From: Umezawaea beigongshangensis
GTDB taxonomy: Bacteria; Actinomycetota; Actinomycetes; Mycobacteriales; Pseudonocardiaceae
Direction: 5' to 3'
Assembly: GCF_016464305.1 (NCBI RefSeq)
Contig: NZ_JAEIOJ010000003.1
Span: 1 to 64,000 of the forward strand
Length of the DNA: 64,000 nt
Each line of letters opens with the position of its first letter. Within the stretch, counting starts at the first letter, position 1. Below, piece by piece: positions 1 to 8,903 of this stretch. The notes under the pieces were generated by a model. The model worked only from the letters and a program-made list of their open reading frames with translations. It ran no database searches and had not been told where the DNA came from. The position numbers were made by a program, and so were the translations under genes.

Positions 1-1
1 C

Positions 2-22
2 ACCAACCGCGACGACAACTGA
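2..22 (+). other. Possible 3' tail of a CDS entering from the left
   Basis: Read in frame from base 2, the first bases give a short open stretch ending Asp-Asp-Asn and a TGA at 20-22. This could be the end of a plus-strand gene that starts outside the window, but seven codons cannot prove it. From here to 224 I see no other convincing gene. Confidence 0.15.
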
Positions 23-224
23 TCGACCACGGCACCACATCATCCCAGCACCGTCACCGCCACGTGAGACCGGCTCTAAGTGACCACTTTTTCCGCCAGC
101 CCCCCGGTCGCCCACGACCTGCGTGATCACGCTGCGAGGACCGGCCCGGACCGCTGGCCGCGCCGGATCGGCCGCGCTCCCAGCGCGTCCGCTCCGCGCA
201 CCACGAGCGGCCGAGGCTGAGGGG

Positions 225-545
225 ATGCGGGAGGAAGCGCTGCACGCGACCGCCGGAGTGGTGGCGGCGAGCCTCGTCGGGGCGATGGACGACGAGGACT
301 GGCCCCGGTTGCGCAACCAGGTGGCCAACGTCCTGTCCGGCGGCGACCCGCGGCGCGCGCAGGTGATCAACGCCAGGCTGGAGGCGTCGCGCGGCAGACT
401 GGTCCGTCTCCAGCCCGAGCTGCGGGAACAGGCCGGGGTGGACGTGGCCGCCGAGTGGCGGCGCACGATCAACGGCCTGCTGTGGGAGCAGCCGACCCTG
501 GTGCGGGACCTGCGCGCGGTCCTGGCCGCCCAGCTCCGCCGCTGA
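225..545 (+). CDS. Hypothetical small protein, 106 aa
   Basis: A short, mostly helical, arginine-rich soluble protein with no signal peptide, membrane segment or motif I can name. It begins MREEALHATA and contains two charged helices around residues 20-60. I chose the ATG at 225 because a GAGG ribosome site lies just upstream (about 211-220); the longer frame back to 123 is arginine/alanine-rich and looks non-coding. It converges with the end of the inositol operon, 58 bp away. Actinomycetes often carry small proteins of this kind beside type VII or toxin-like genes, but nothing here fixes a function. Confidence 0.55.
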   Translation: MREEALHATAGVVAASLVGAMDDEDWPRLRNQVANVLSGGDPRRAQVINARLEASRGRLVRLQPELREQAGVDVAAEWRRTINGLLWEQPTLVRDLRAVLAAQLRR

Positions 546-603
546 TCCCCTCCTGGTCCGGCGGAGGAGTCCACCAGCGGCCCCGCGAACGCCTCGTCCG
601 CGG

Positions 604-2415
604 TCAGAGGGCCAGGTAGCGCAACTGCGGGACGGGCGGGACGGCGGCGCCCACCTGCCACCAGGCGCCGGCCTCGGTCCAGCTCGCCGGGTGGGTCCGC
701 ACGACCACCACCGCGGGCCGGTGCTCGGTCGCCGCCGCCTCGCGGGCCCGTGCGTACGCCCGCGCGAGGCCGTCCAGGTCCGCGGCGGGGAACACCGCGC
801 AGCCCAGCGCCGCCGCGTGGGCCGCGAAGTCCACCCGCGGCGGCACGGCGTGCGAGGTGCGGCAGTCGTCGTAGACGTTGTTGAAGCCGGTGGCGCCCTG
901 CCCGGTCTGGAGGCGGTGGATCACCGCGTACCCGCCGTTGTCGCAGACCACGGCCACGAAGCCGTGCCCGGCGAACGCCGCCGAGTACAGCTCGGAGTTG
1001 AGCATCAGGTAGGAGCCGTCGCCGAGCAGCGTCGTGACGGTCCCGGCGGTGCGGCCGATCGCCGCGCCCCATGCCCCGGCCAGCTCGTAGCCCATGCAGG
1101 AGAACCCGTACTCGACGTCCACCGTCGACTCGCCGCGAGCGCGCCAGCCGCCGATCAGCTCGCCCGGCAGCCCGCCGGACGCGGTCAGCACGTAGTCGTC
1201 CGGGCCGCTCAGGTCGTTGACCACGCCCACGACCTGCGCGTACGTGGGCAGCTCGCCGCCGTCGGGAGCCCGCAGCCCGTCCACGTGCGCGTCCCACCTC
1301 ATCCGCTCGGCCGCGGCGCGGGCGGACCACGCGGCCGGTGCCCGCCAGTCGCCGAGCAGGTCGGTCAGCTCCCGCAGCCCCTCGTCGGCGTCGGCCACCA
1401 GCTCGGTGGCCCCGTGCTTGACCGCGTCGAACCGGGCCGCGTTCAGCGAGACGATCCGCACGTCCGGCGCGAACACCGTCCACGAGGCCGTCGTGAAGTC
1501 CTGCAACCGCGTGCCCGCGGCGAGCACCACGTCCGCCTCCGCCGCGAGCGCGTTGGCCGAGGCCGAGCCGGTGACGCCGAGCGGCCCGGCGTGCAGCGGG
1601 TGCTCGTGCGGGACGAGGGTGCGCCCCGCGGTGGTCTCGGCGACGGGCACGCCGTGCCGCTCGGCGAAGCGCAGCGCCCGGCCCGCCGCGCCGGAGTAGC
1701 GCACGCCCCCGCCCAGGACGAGCAGCGGCCGGGCGGCGGCGCGCAGCACTCCGGCGGCCGTCGCCAGGGCGCGGGTGTCCGGGCGCTGCCGCTGCGGGCG
1801 GTGCACGACGGTCCGGAACAGCGCCTCGGGGAAGTCCCACTGCTCGACCTGCACGTCCTGCGGCAGCGCGAGGGTCACCGGGCCGCAGTCGGCCGCGTCG
1901 GTGAGGACGCGTGCGACCTGCGGCAGCGTGGCCAGGAGCTGCTCGGGGCGGGTGATCCGGTCGAAGTAGCGGCTGACCGCGCGGAAGGCGTCGTTGACGG
2001 TGGCCGTGGCGTCGTGGAAGTGCTCGACCTGCTGGAGCACGGGGTCGGGCGCGCGGCCGGTGAACGTGTCGCCGGGCAGCAGGAGCAGCGGCAGCCGGTT
2101 GGCGTGCGCCACCCCCGCCGCCGTGACGAGGTTCAGCGCGCCGGGGCCGATGGACGTCGTCGCCACGCCCACCTGGCGGCGCTGGGCGGCCTTGGCCAGT
2201 CCGACGGCGGCCAGCGCCACGCCCTGCTCGTTCTGCCCGCGCCACACCGGCAGCCGGTCGCGGACCTCCTCCAGCGCCACGCCGACGCCCAGCACGTTGC
2301 CGTGCCCGAAGATCGCGAACACGCACGGGAACAGCGGCGCCTCCGAGCCGTCGACCAGCTCGGTGCGCTGGGCGAGCATCCACCGCACGAGCGCCTGCGC
2401 CGCGGTCAGCCTCAT
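604..2415 (-). CDS. iolD: 3D-(3,5/4)-trihydroxycyclohexane-1,2-dione hydrolase IolD
   Basis: Thiamine-diphosphate enzyme of inositol catabolism that opens the ring of trihydroxycyclohexane-dione to 5-deoxy-glucuronate. The 603-aa protein has the three-domain layout of acetolactate-synthase relatives. Its C-terminal third carries the cofactor motif GDGSYLMLNSE, preceded by CMGYELAGAWGAAIG, both typical of IolD. The ATG at 2415 has a GGGGAGGG site upstream and overlaps the iolB stop as ATGA; the frame is open much further upstream, but that part is a shadow of iolB. It is the last gene of the operon, and the step it catalyses precedes IolB. Length and motifs fit the family well. Confidence 0.95.
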   Translation of the reverse strand: MRLTAAQALVRWMLAQRTELVDGSEAPLFPCVFAIFGHGNVLGVGVALEEVRDRLPVWRGQNEQGVALAAVGLAKAAQRRQVGVATTSIGPGALNLVTAAGVAHANRLPLLLLPGDTFTGRAPDPVLQQVEHFHDATATVNDAFRAVSRYFDRITRPEQLLATLPQVARVLTDAADCGPVTLALPQDVQVEQWDFPEALFRTVVHRPQRQRPDTRALATAAGVLRAAARPLLVLGGGVRYSGAAGRALRFAERHGVPVAETTAGRTLVPHEHPLHAGPLGVTGSASANALAAEADVVLAAGTRLQDFTTASWTVFAPDVRIVSLNAARFDAVKHGATELVADADEGLRELTDLLGDWRAPAAWSARAAAERMRWDAHVDGLRAPDGGELPTYAQVVGVVNDLSGPDDYVLTASGGLPGELIGGWRARGESTVDVEYGFSCMGYELAGAWGAAIGRTAGTVTTLLGDGSYLMLNSELYSAAFAGHGFVAVVCDNGGYAVIHRLQTGQGATGFNNVYDDCRTSHAVPPRVDFAAHAAALGCAVFPAADLDGLARAYARAREAAATEHRPAVVVVRTHPASWTEAGAWWQVGAAVPPVPQLRYLAL

Positions 2416-3290
2416 CGGACCCTCCCCAGCACCGACGTGACGGGACAGCGCGGATCGGGTTCCCGTCCCTCCCACGACCCGCGGACCCAGCTGTGCGCCG
2501 GGTCGTCGCAGAACGCCATCGACCGCTCCCCCGGCCCGGCGAGGACGTTGAGGTAGTACAGGGGGTAGCCGGGGGCCGCGACGCACGGCCCGTGGTAGCC
2601 GCGCGGAACCAGGAACACGTCGCCGTCGCGCACGACCGCGTTCTCGTCCAGCTCCCCGTCGCCGGTGTAGGTGCGGTGCAGGCCGAAGCCCTCCCGCGAG
2701 GGGGTCTCGCCGTCGCGTCCGGCGACGCGGAAGTAGTAGACCTCCTCGTTCACCACGTCGCACGTGTCGTCGTGCTTGTGCGGCGGGTAGGACGACCAGT
2801 TGCCGTCCGGGGTGATCAGCTCGCACGCCATCAGCCGGTCGGCGTGGTCCCACGCGCCCGGCGTCCCGAAGTTCGCGACCTGCCGGGTGGCGCTGCCCGC
2901 GCCGCGGACCTCCACCGGCACGTCCTGCGCCGGGCCGTAGCGGGCGGGCAGCGCGCGTTCGCAGCGCGCCATCGGCAGCGCGACCTCGGCCCCGGCGGCG
3001 CTGGAGAGCACGACGGTGGCGTCGCGCGGGACGTAGGCGAAGTCGGTGACCCGGCTGAACACGGTGTCCCGGCCGATCAGCTCGAAGCGCTCGCCGCCGG
3101 TCTCGACGACGCAGCCGCCGCTCAGCGGCAGGACGAACGCCTCGAACTCGCCCGTCCGGAGGGTCCGCGCCGCGCCGGGGCGCAGCACCAGCACGCGCAG
3201 GCCGGTGCGGGTCCAGCCCGCGTCCTCCGGCGCGAGCCGGACGGGGTCCTCGCCGTCAGCGAGCGTTCCCAGTGGTCGGTGGAGGTCCAT
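2412..3290 (-). CDS. iolB: 5-deoxy-glucuronate isomerase IolB
   Basis: Cytoplasmic isomerase converting 5-deoxy-glucuronate to 5-dehydro-2-deoxygluconate, the substrate of IolC. The 292-aa bicupin has the metal-binding segment YPPHKHD followed by NEEVYYFRV in its second half, and the late conserved segment PRGYHGPC. I placed the start at the ATG at 3290 (MDLHRPLG), which lies inside the 3' end of the preceding gene (35-bp overlap); the upstream extension of this frame is arginine-rich shadow. Its stop overlaps the iolD start by 4 bp, indicating translational coupling. Confidence 0.93.
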   Translation of the reverse strand: MDLHRPLGTLADGEDPVRLAPEDAGWTRTGLRVLVLRPGAARTLRTGEFEAFVLPLSGGCVVETGGERFELIGRDTVFSRVTDFAYVPRDATVVLSSAAGAEVALPMARCERALPARYGPAQDVPVEVRGAGSATRQVANFGTPGAWDHADRLMACELITPDGNWSSYPPHKHDDTCDVVNEEVYYFRVAGRDGETPSREGFGLHRTYTGDGELDENAVVRDGDVFLVPRGYHGPCVAAPGYPLYYLNVLAGPGERSMAFCDDPAHSWVRGSWEGREPDPRCPVTSVLGRVR

Positions 3291-4191
3291 CGGACGGTCC
3301 CCTCTCCTTCGCCGTGCGCAGAACGGCGGCGGCCGCCGCGACCGCGGAGGCCACGTCGCCGTCGGGCGGGTAGAGCAGCGCGCGGCCGACGACCAGGCCG
3401 CGGACGGTCGGGTGGCGCAGCGAGCGGCCCCAGGACGCCAGGTCGTCGGCGGGGCGCGCGGACGGCGCGCCGCCGAGGACGAGCGCGGGCAGCGTGGTGG
3501 TGTCCAGCACGGCGTCCGGCGCGGCGGGCAGCTTGAGCCACGTGTGCGCCGACGTGACGCCCAGACCGGCCGCGACGCTCGACGCCCTGGCCAGCGCCAC
3601 CGGGTCGCGCTGGAGCACCAGCTTCCCGGTCTCGTCGCGCTCGTGCGGCAGCGGTTCGACCAGCGCCACCACGCCGAGCCCGGCCAGCGCGGACACCGCC
3701 CGCGCGCAGCTCTCCAGGGTGGGGATCGTGCCCGCGTCGGAGTCCACCAGGCGCAGCAGCATCTTGCCGCCGTCCAGGCCGCAGCGGGCGATCGAGCCGG
3801 GGTCGTAGGCGGTGAACCGGTCGTCGACCTCCCAGTCGGCCCCGGCGAGACCACCGCGGTTCATCGAGCCGATCACGACTCGCTCGTGCAGGCCGTCGAG
3901 CAGCAGCAGGTCCTCGACCACGTCGGGCGTGCCGAGGACGCCGTCCACGTCCGGGTGAGCGAGGGCGGTGAGCAGCCGGTCGAGCAGGGAGCGGCGGTCC
4001 GCCATCGCCAGCGGGTCGCCGCCGACGCCGAGCGCGCCGCGCGCCGGGTGGTCGGCCGCGACGAGGAACAGCGTGCCGCGCTCCGACAGCAGCCGCGACC
4101 GGCGGCGGCGGGCCGCGTAGGCGCGGCCGATCGCGCCGGGGTCGGTGGCCCTGGTGCGCAGCAGGTCGGCCCACCGCTCGTCGGGGATCAC
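3256..4191 (-). CDS. Cgl0159-type (beta/alpha)8 protein, probable aldolase of the iol pathway
   Basis: A 311-aa protein of the Cgl0159/DeoC-LacD-like barrel type that often sits in actinobacterial inositol clusters. Visible features are LFLVAADHPARGALG early (a substrate-loop pattern shared with LacD/FbaB-like aldolases), GGKMLLR near the middle and HTWLKLP at about two thirds, whose lysine could form a Schiff base. Position between iolC and iolB suggests it cleaves 2-deoxy-5-keto-gluconate-6-phosphate, the job of IolJ, which is otherwise missing. The start is coupled to the iolC stop (ATGA). The family assignment is from recognised pattern; the reaction is inference. Confidence 0.8.
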   Translation of the reverse strand: MIPDERWADLLRTRATDPGAIGRAYAARRRRSRLLSERGTLFLVAADHPARGALGVGGDPLAMADRRSLLDRLLTALAHPDVDGVLGTPDVVEDLLLLDGLHERVVIGSMNRGGLAGADWEVDDRFTAYDPGSIARCGLDGGKMLLRLVDSDAGTIPTLESCARAVSALAGLGVVALVEPLPHERDETGKLVLQRDPVALARASSVAAGLGVTSAHTWLKLPAAPDAVLDTTTLPALVLGGAPSARPADDLASWGRSLRHPTVRGLVVGRALLYPPDGDVASAVAAAAAVLRTAKERGPSDGPPPTTGNAR

Positions 4192-5117
4192 AGCAGGTCC
4201 TCGATCTCGGCGGCGGTGGGCATGGCGTCGGCGCAGGCCAGCCGGGACGCCACGAGCGCACCGGCGGCACCGGCGTACCGCGCGATCCGCGCCGGCGCCC
4301 AGCCGGAGAGCAGGCCGTGGGCCAGCGCGCCGCCGAACGCGTCACCCGCGCCGAGCCCGCAGACCACCTCCACCCGCTGCGGCGGCACGGTCCACGATCC
4401 GTCCGGCGTGGCCACGAGGACGCCGTCCGCGCCCTTCTTCACCACCGCGAGCCGCACCCCGCGGTCCAGCAGGCGGCGGGCCGCCTCGGCCGGGTCCGCC
4501 GACCCGACGGCGACCTCCACCTCCTCGCGGTTGCCCACGGCGACCGTGACGTGGTCGAGCATCCAGCCGATCTCGCGCCGGGCGGTGCCGGCGTCCGGCC
4601 AGAACACCGGCCGGAAGTCCAGGTCGAGCACGGTGTGGGTGCGGCGGGCGCGGCGCAGCAGGACCTCCCGCTGGGTGGCGCGGGCCGGTTCGGCCGACAC
4701 GCCGGTGCCGGTGACCCACAGCAGCGGCACGTCCGCGACGACGTCCCACGGCACGTCGTCGGGGGTCAGCGTCAGGTCGGGGGCGATCGGCGAGCGGTAG
4801 AACAGCAGGGGCGGGTCCTCCGGCGGGTCGAGCGCGCAGAACACGACCGGCGTCGCCAGGCCGGGCGCGGTGCCGACGTGCTCGGGCGACACGCCGAACC
4901 CGGCGAGCGCCCGGCGGACGTAGTCGCCGAAGCCGTCGGGGCCGACCTTCGTGAGCACGGCGCTGGAGCGCCCCAGCCGGGCGGCGGCGACGGCGACGTT
5001 GGTCGCCGTCCCGCCCAGGGACTTCGCGAACGTGCGCACGTCGGCCAGCGGCACGCCGCTCTGCTCCGGGTAGAGGTCGACGCCGACCCGGCCGATCGTG
5101 AGCACGTCCGGTGTCAT
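4188..5117 (-). CDS. iolC: 5-dehydro-2-deoxygluconokinase IolC (PfkB family)
   Basis: Sugar kinase that phosphorylates 5-dehydro-2-deoxygluconate in inositol catabolism. The 309-aa protein shows both PfkB signatures: a glycine-rich N-terminal segment, [15 protein letters not shown], and the C-terminal [15 protein letters not shown] containing the catalytic aspartate and anion hole. The start is the ATG at 5117, overlapping the stop of the ABC ATPase gene as ATGA. The longer open frame upstream is a shadow of the ATPase gene. The context with iolB and iolD makes IolC much more likely than a ribokinase or fructokinase. Confidence 0.92.
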   Translation of the reverse strand: MTPDVLTIGRVGVDLYPEQSGVPLADVRTFAKSLGGTATNVAVAAARLGRSSAVLTKVGPDGFGDYVRRALAGFGVSPEHVGTAPGLATPVVFCALDPPEDPPLLFYRSPIAPDLTLTPDDVPWDVVADVPLLWVTGTGVSAEPARATQREVLLRRARRTHTVLDLDFRPVFWPDAGTARREIGWMLDHVTVAVGNREEVEVAVGSADPAEAARRLLDRGVRLAVVKKGADGVLVATPDGSWTVPPQRVEVVCGLGAGDAFGGALAHGLLSGWAPARIARYAGAAGALVASRLACADAMPTAAEIEDLL

Positions 5118-5899
5118 CCGATCGCGTCCCCCCGCAGCTCGTGCTCCAGCGCCTCCAGCTCGGCCCCGCCCGCCATCTGCCGGGTCAGCTCCTCGACGGA
5201 GATGTCCGCCTTGTCGTGGCTGCCGAGGCTGCGTCCCCGCTTGAGCAGCAGGAACCGGTCCCCGACGGGGTAGGCGTGGTGCGGGTTGTGGGTGATCAGC
5301 ACGACGCCGAGACCGCGGTCGCGGGCCTGCGCCACGTACTTCAGCACCACACCGGCCTGCTTCACGCCCAGCGCGGCCGTGGGCTCGTCCAGGATCAGCA
5401 CCTTCGCGCCGAAGTGCACGGCTCGCGCGATGGCCACGCACTGCCGCTCGCCGCCGGACAGCGTGCCGACCGGCTGCTCCACGTCGCGCAGGTCGATGCC
5501 CATCTCCGCCAGGGCGGTGCGGGTGACCTCCCGAGCGCGCCGCCGGTCCAGGAACTTCAGCGGCCCGAAGCCGACCACGGGCTCCGAACCGAGCCAGAAG
5601 TTGCGCCACACGCTCATCAGCGGCACGACGGCGAGGTCCTGGTAGACGGTGGCGATGCCGCGGTCGAGCGCGTCGCGCGGCGAGGAGAACGTCGTCTCCT
5701 CGCCCTGCACGCGCAGGACGCCGCGGTCGTGCCGGTGCACACCGGCGAGGACCTTGATCAGCGTGGACTTGCCGGCGCCGTTGTCGCCGAGCACGCAGGT
5801 GACCTCACCGGCGTTGACGACAGTGGAGACGTCGTCGAGCGCGATGACGCTGCCGTGGGTCTTGCCGATCCCGGACACCTCGATCAGGGGCGTGGTCAT
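5114..5899 (-). CDS. Sugar (probably inositol) ABC transporter ATP-binding protein
   Basis: Energises uptake together with the permease and lipoprotein encoded just before it. The 261-aa protein is a single nucleotide-binding domain with Walker [10 protein letters not shown], signature LSGGERQ, Walker [13 protein letters not shown] and the switch histidine in LITHNPHH. It resembles one half of RbsA/XylG-type ATPases, so it would act as a homodimer. The ATG at 5899 overlaps the permease stop by one base (TGATG), and the stop overlaps the iolC start by 4 bp. Confidence 0.92.
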   Translation of the reverse strand: MTTPLIEVSGIGKTHGSVIALDDVSTVVNAGEVTCVLGDNGAGKSTLIKVLAGVHRHDRGVLRVQGEETTFSSPRDALDRGIATVYQDLAVVPLMSVWRNFWLGSEPVVGFGPLKFLDRRRAREVTRTALAEMGIDLRDVEQPVGTLSGGERQCVAIARAVHFGAKVLILDEPTAALGVKQAGVVLKYVAQARDRGLGVVLITHNPHHAYPVGDRFLLLKRGRSLGSHDKADISVEELTRQMAGGAELEALEHELRGDAIG

Positions 5900-6945
5900 C
5901 AGCGCACCCTCTCCGCGCGTCGCCGCAGGGCGTTGTTCACCAGGACGGCGGCCAGCAGCATCACGCCGAGGAAGAGCTGGAACCAGTCGCTGTTCCACTG
6001 GGCGTAGACGATGCCCTGCCGGGCCATGCCGAAGATCAGCGCGCCGATCGCCGCGCCCACCGCCGAGCCGAAGCCGCCGGTCAGCAGGCAGCCGCCGATC
6101 ACGGCCGCGATGATGAACTGGAACTCCAGGCCGATGCCCTGGTTCGCCTGGACGCTGGTGAACCGCAGGATGTTGATCGAGCCGACCAGCCACGCCGCGA
6201 ACGCGGTGGTGCAGAACAGCAGGATCTTGGTGCGCGTCACCGGCACGCCCACGGCGCGCGCGCCGACCGCGGAACCGCCGACGGCGAAGACCCAGTTGCC
6301 GAAGCGGGTGCGCAGCAGCACGACCGCCGCGACCGCCGTGACCAGGACCCACCACAGGATCGACACGTAGAACGCCGTGCCGCCCGCGGTGATCGTCGAG
6401 GCGAACAGGAACCCGGCGGAGGCGTAGCCGTCGGCCTCGCGCATCCCGGACACCTGCACGGTGCCGGTGATCAGCCGCGTCACGCCCAGGTTGAGGCCCT
6501 GCAACGCGAGGAACGTGCCCAGCGTGACGATGAAGCTGGGCAGGCCGGTGCGCATCACCAGCCACCCGTTCAGCGCGCCCACGGCGAGCGCGAACACCAG
6601 CGACAGCAGCAGCGCCAGCCAGACGTTCACGCCGAGCCTGGTGGACAGGACCGCCGTCACCAGGGCGGTCGACGCGGTCATCACGCCGGCGGAGAGGTCG
6701 AACTCCCCGCCGATCATGAGCATCGCCACGGCGACGGCCACGATCCCCAGCGTGGAGGCGTCGTCGAGCCACGTGGCGACGCCGCCGGGGCTGAGGAACC
6801 GCTCGGTCACCACCGAGAAGAACGCGAAGACCAGCAGCGCGCCCAGCAGCGAGCCGATCTCGGGTCGAACGATCAGGCGGTCGAGCGGTCCCGGTCTCCC
6901 GAGCCGCTCGTCCGCACCGGGTGGCGCTTGCGCTGCCACGGCCAT
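5899..6945 (-). CDS. Sugar (probably inositol) ABC transporter permease
   Basis: Inner-membrane permease of the ribose/xylose/inositol type (BPD_transp_2), 348 aa with about nine or ten hydrophobic segments. The conserved cytoplasmic loop near the C-terminus reads [14 protein letters not shown] followed by [16 protein letters not shown], typical of this family. I favour the ATG at 6945 ([10 protein letters not shown]), which has GGAGAGG upstream, over a GTG at 6960 that lacks a ribosome site. The soluble first 30 residues are cytoplasmic. It lies between the binding protein and the ATPase. Confidence 0.92.
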   Translation of the reverse strand: MAVAAQAPPGADERLGRPGPLDRLIVRPEIGSLLGALLVFAFFSVVTERFLSPGGVATWLDDASTLGIVAVAVAMLMIGGEFDLSAGVMTASTALVTAVLSTRLGVNVWLALLLSLVFALAVGALNGWLVMRTGLPSFIVTLGTFLALQGLNLGVTRLITGTVQVSGMREADGYASAGFLFASTITAGGTAFYVSILWWVLVTAVAAVVLLRTRFGNWVFAVGGSAVGARAVGVPVTRTKILLFCTTAFAAWLVGSINILRFTSVQANQGIGLEFQFIIAAVIGGCLLTGGFGSAVGAAIGALIFGMARQGIVYAQWNSDWFQLFLGVMLLAAVLVNNALRRRAERVR

Positions 6946-6964
6946 CCTCTCCACTCCCACGGTG

Positions 6965-7972
6965 TCAGCGAGTGCCGCGCTCGGCGAACTCGGCCACCTT
7001 CTCCACGTTCGACCGGTCCACGAAGCCCGGCCCGGTCAGCACCGGCGAGCCGCCACCGACGGTGTTGGCGTTGTCCCGGTACAGCTTGAGCAGCACGATC
7101 GGCAGGTAGCCCTGCTCGTACTGCTGCTGGTCGACGGCGAACTGCACGTCACCGCTCTTGATCGCGTCGGCCACGTCGCCGTTGAGGTCGAACGTGGCGA
7201 TGGCGGCGGACGACGACGCGCTCTTCACCGCGCTCACGGCGCTCGGCGCGACCTGCGGGTTCAGCGTCAGGACCGCGTCCAGCGCGGTGTCGGCCTGGAG
7301 CGCGCCCCGCAGCCGCGACTCCACGTCGGCCGGGTTGTTGATGTCGACCTGGAGGTTCGCCACCTCACCGCCGAAGCCCTCCCGCGCGCCGTCGCAGCGC
7401 TGGTTGAGGCCGATGTTGCCCGCCTCGTGGATCACGCACAGCAGCTTCTTCTTGCCCGCGTCCCTGAGCTTCTCCCCGGCCTGGCGGCCCGCGATGGCCT
7501 CGTCCTGCCCGACGTGCGCGATGGCGCCGAACTCGGTGCTGCGGTCCGCGCCGGAGTTGACGGTGACGACGGGGATGCCGGCCCTCACCGCGCTCGCCAC
7601 CGACGTCTGCAGCGCGTCCGGGTTCGCCATCGACACCACGATGCCCCCGACCTGCTGCGACACGGCGTTGTCGATCAGCTTGGCCTGCGCGCCGGGGTCG
7701 CCCTCGGCGTGGTAGTCGACCGTGACGCCGAGCTGCGTGCCCGCGTCGGTGGCCCCGTTCTTCACGACGTTCCAGAACGCGTCACCGGCGGTGCCGTGCG
7801 TGATCACGGCGACCCGCAGCGGACCGCCGCCGTCGGCGGAACCGCCGTCCGGGCCGCCCGAGGCGGGCGTGTCCGTCGAGGCGCCGGGGCCGCTGCACGC
7901 GGCCAGCAGCGCGAGTCCGGCCAGGGCCGCGCCCGCACGCGCACCCCTCTTCGTGACGCGGTGGGACGTCAT
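6965..7972 (-). CDS. Substrate-binding lipoprotein of the sugar ABC transporter
   Basis: Extracytoplasmic receptor of the periplasmic-binding-protein-4 type (ribose/inositol family), 335 aa. A signal peptide with basic residues (MTSHRVTKRG) and an alanine/leucine core ends in the lipobox LLAAC, so the mature protein is lipid-anchored. A low-complexity Gly/Asp/Ser linker separates the anchor from the binding fold, which starts at about residue 50 with LRVAVITHGTAGD. The start has an AGGAGAG site. Substrate is inferred from the surrounding iol genes. Confidence 0.92.
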   Translation of the reverse strand: MTSHRVTKRGARAGAALAGLALLAACSGPGASTDTPASGGPDGGSADGGGPLRVAVITHGTAGDAFWNVVKNGATDAGTQLGVTVDYHAEGDPGAQAKLIDNAVSQQVGGIVVSMANPDALQTSVASAVRAGIPVVTVNSGADRSTEFGAIAHVGQDEAIAGRQAGEKLRDAGKKKLLCVIHEAGNIGLNQRCDGAREGFGGEVANLQVDINNPADVESRLRGALQADTALDAVLTLNPQVAPSAVSAVKSASSSAAIATFDLNGDVADAIKSGDVQFAVDQQQYEQGYLPIVLLKLYRDNANTVGGGSPVLTGPGFVDRSNVEKVAEFAERGTR

Positions 7973-8003
7973 CGTCTCTCCTCTGGTGGGGACCGGGGGG
8001 CGT

Positions 8004-8903
8004 TCAGCCCCCGACGGCCGGTGGTCGGCCGACGATCTGGTGGAGGTGCGCGAGGCTCCGCGCGGTGTCCCGCGAGGGAACGTCCCCGGCGTCGTCGGGA
8101 CCGAGCGCCGTGTCCTGCTCCAGCACGAACCAGCCCTCGTAGCCCGCGTCGCGCACGGACCCCACGAGCCGCTCCACGTCCACGTCGCCGTCGCCGAGCG
8201 GCGGGTAGAGGCCCTCGCGCACGGCGTCGGCGTAGCCGAGGTCGCCGGAGCGGACCCGGTCGGCGACGTCGGCGCGCACGTCCTTGAGGTGCACGTGGCC
8301 GACGCGGCCGGGGTGACGGCGGGCCAGGTCGACGGGGTCGGTGCCGCCGATCACCAGGTGACCGGTGTCCAGGCACAGCGGCAGCGGCGAGCCGTCGAGG
8401 AAGCGCGTCACCTCGGCCTCGCGCTCGACGTGCGTCCCGACGTGCGGGTGCAGCACGGTGCGCAGGCCGTGGCGCTCGGCGATCGCGGCGACGTCCGCGC
8501 AGGTGCGGAACAGCGTCGTCCACTCGGCGCGCCCGAGTTCGGGGCGCTCGTCGTAGCCGTGCAGGCCCGTGGCGGCCGCGAGCACGAGCACTTCGGCACC
8601 TCCGGCTGCGAGCAACGCGGCCGCCCGGTCGGCCTCGTCGAGAGAGGACCGTACCCGGTCGGCGTCGTGCAGCACGATCGCGAGGAAGCCCCCGACCAGC
8701 TCGAGGCCGTGCGCGGCCAGCAGCGCGCGCAGCCGCGCCGGGTCCTCCGGGAGGTAGCCGGGCGGTCCGAGCTCGGTCGCGCGGAGGCCGAGCGAGGCCA
8801 TCTCGCCCAGGACCACGTCCGCGTCCAGCACGGTGCCCCAGCCCGGTACTTCGCAGACGCCCCAGGAGATCGGGGCCGCGGCGACCTTCACCGCGGCGGT
8901 CAC
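8004..8903 (-). CDS. iolE: Inosose dehydratase IolE
   Basis: TIM-barrel enzyme that dehydrates scyllo-inosose to trihydroxycyclohexane-dione, upstream of IolD. The 299-aa protein has the expected metal and active-site segments in order: PISWGVCEVPGWG at the N-terminus, HPHVGTHVE at mid-protein, CLDTGHLVIGG, then HLKDV and FVLEQD at the end. The start is the GTG at 8903, overlapping the iolG stop as GTGA; the longer frame upstream is a shadow of iolG. IolI-type isomerases share the fold, but the HPHVGTHVE segment favours IolE. Confidence 0.9.
   Translation of the reverse strand: MTAAVKVAAAPISWGVCEVPGWGTVLDADVVLGEMASLGLRATELGPPGYLPEDPARLRALLAAHGLELVGGFLAIVLHDADRVRSSLDEADRAAALLAAGGAEVLVLAAATGLHGYDERPELGRAEWTTLFRTCADVAAIAERHGLRTVLHPHVGTHVEREAEVTRFLDGSPLPLCLDTGHLVIGGTDPVDLARRHPGRVGHVHLKDVRADVADRVRSGDLGYADAVREGLYPPLGDGDVDVERLVGSVRDAGYEGWFVLEQDTALGPDDAGDVPSRDTARSLAHLHQIVGRPPAVGG

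Noticed and set aside
691-2556. 621-codon plus-strand open frame opposite iolD
   Set aside because: Arginine/valine-rich antisense shadow of iolD and iolB; no ribosome site and no recognisable domain.
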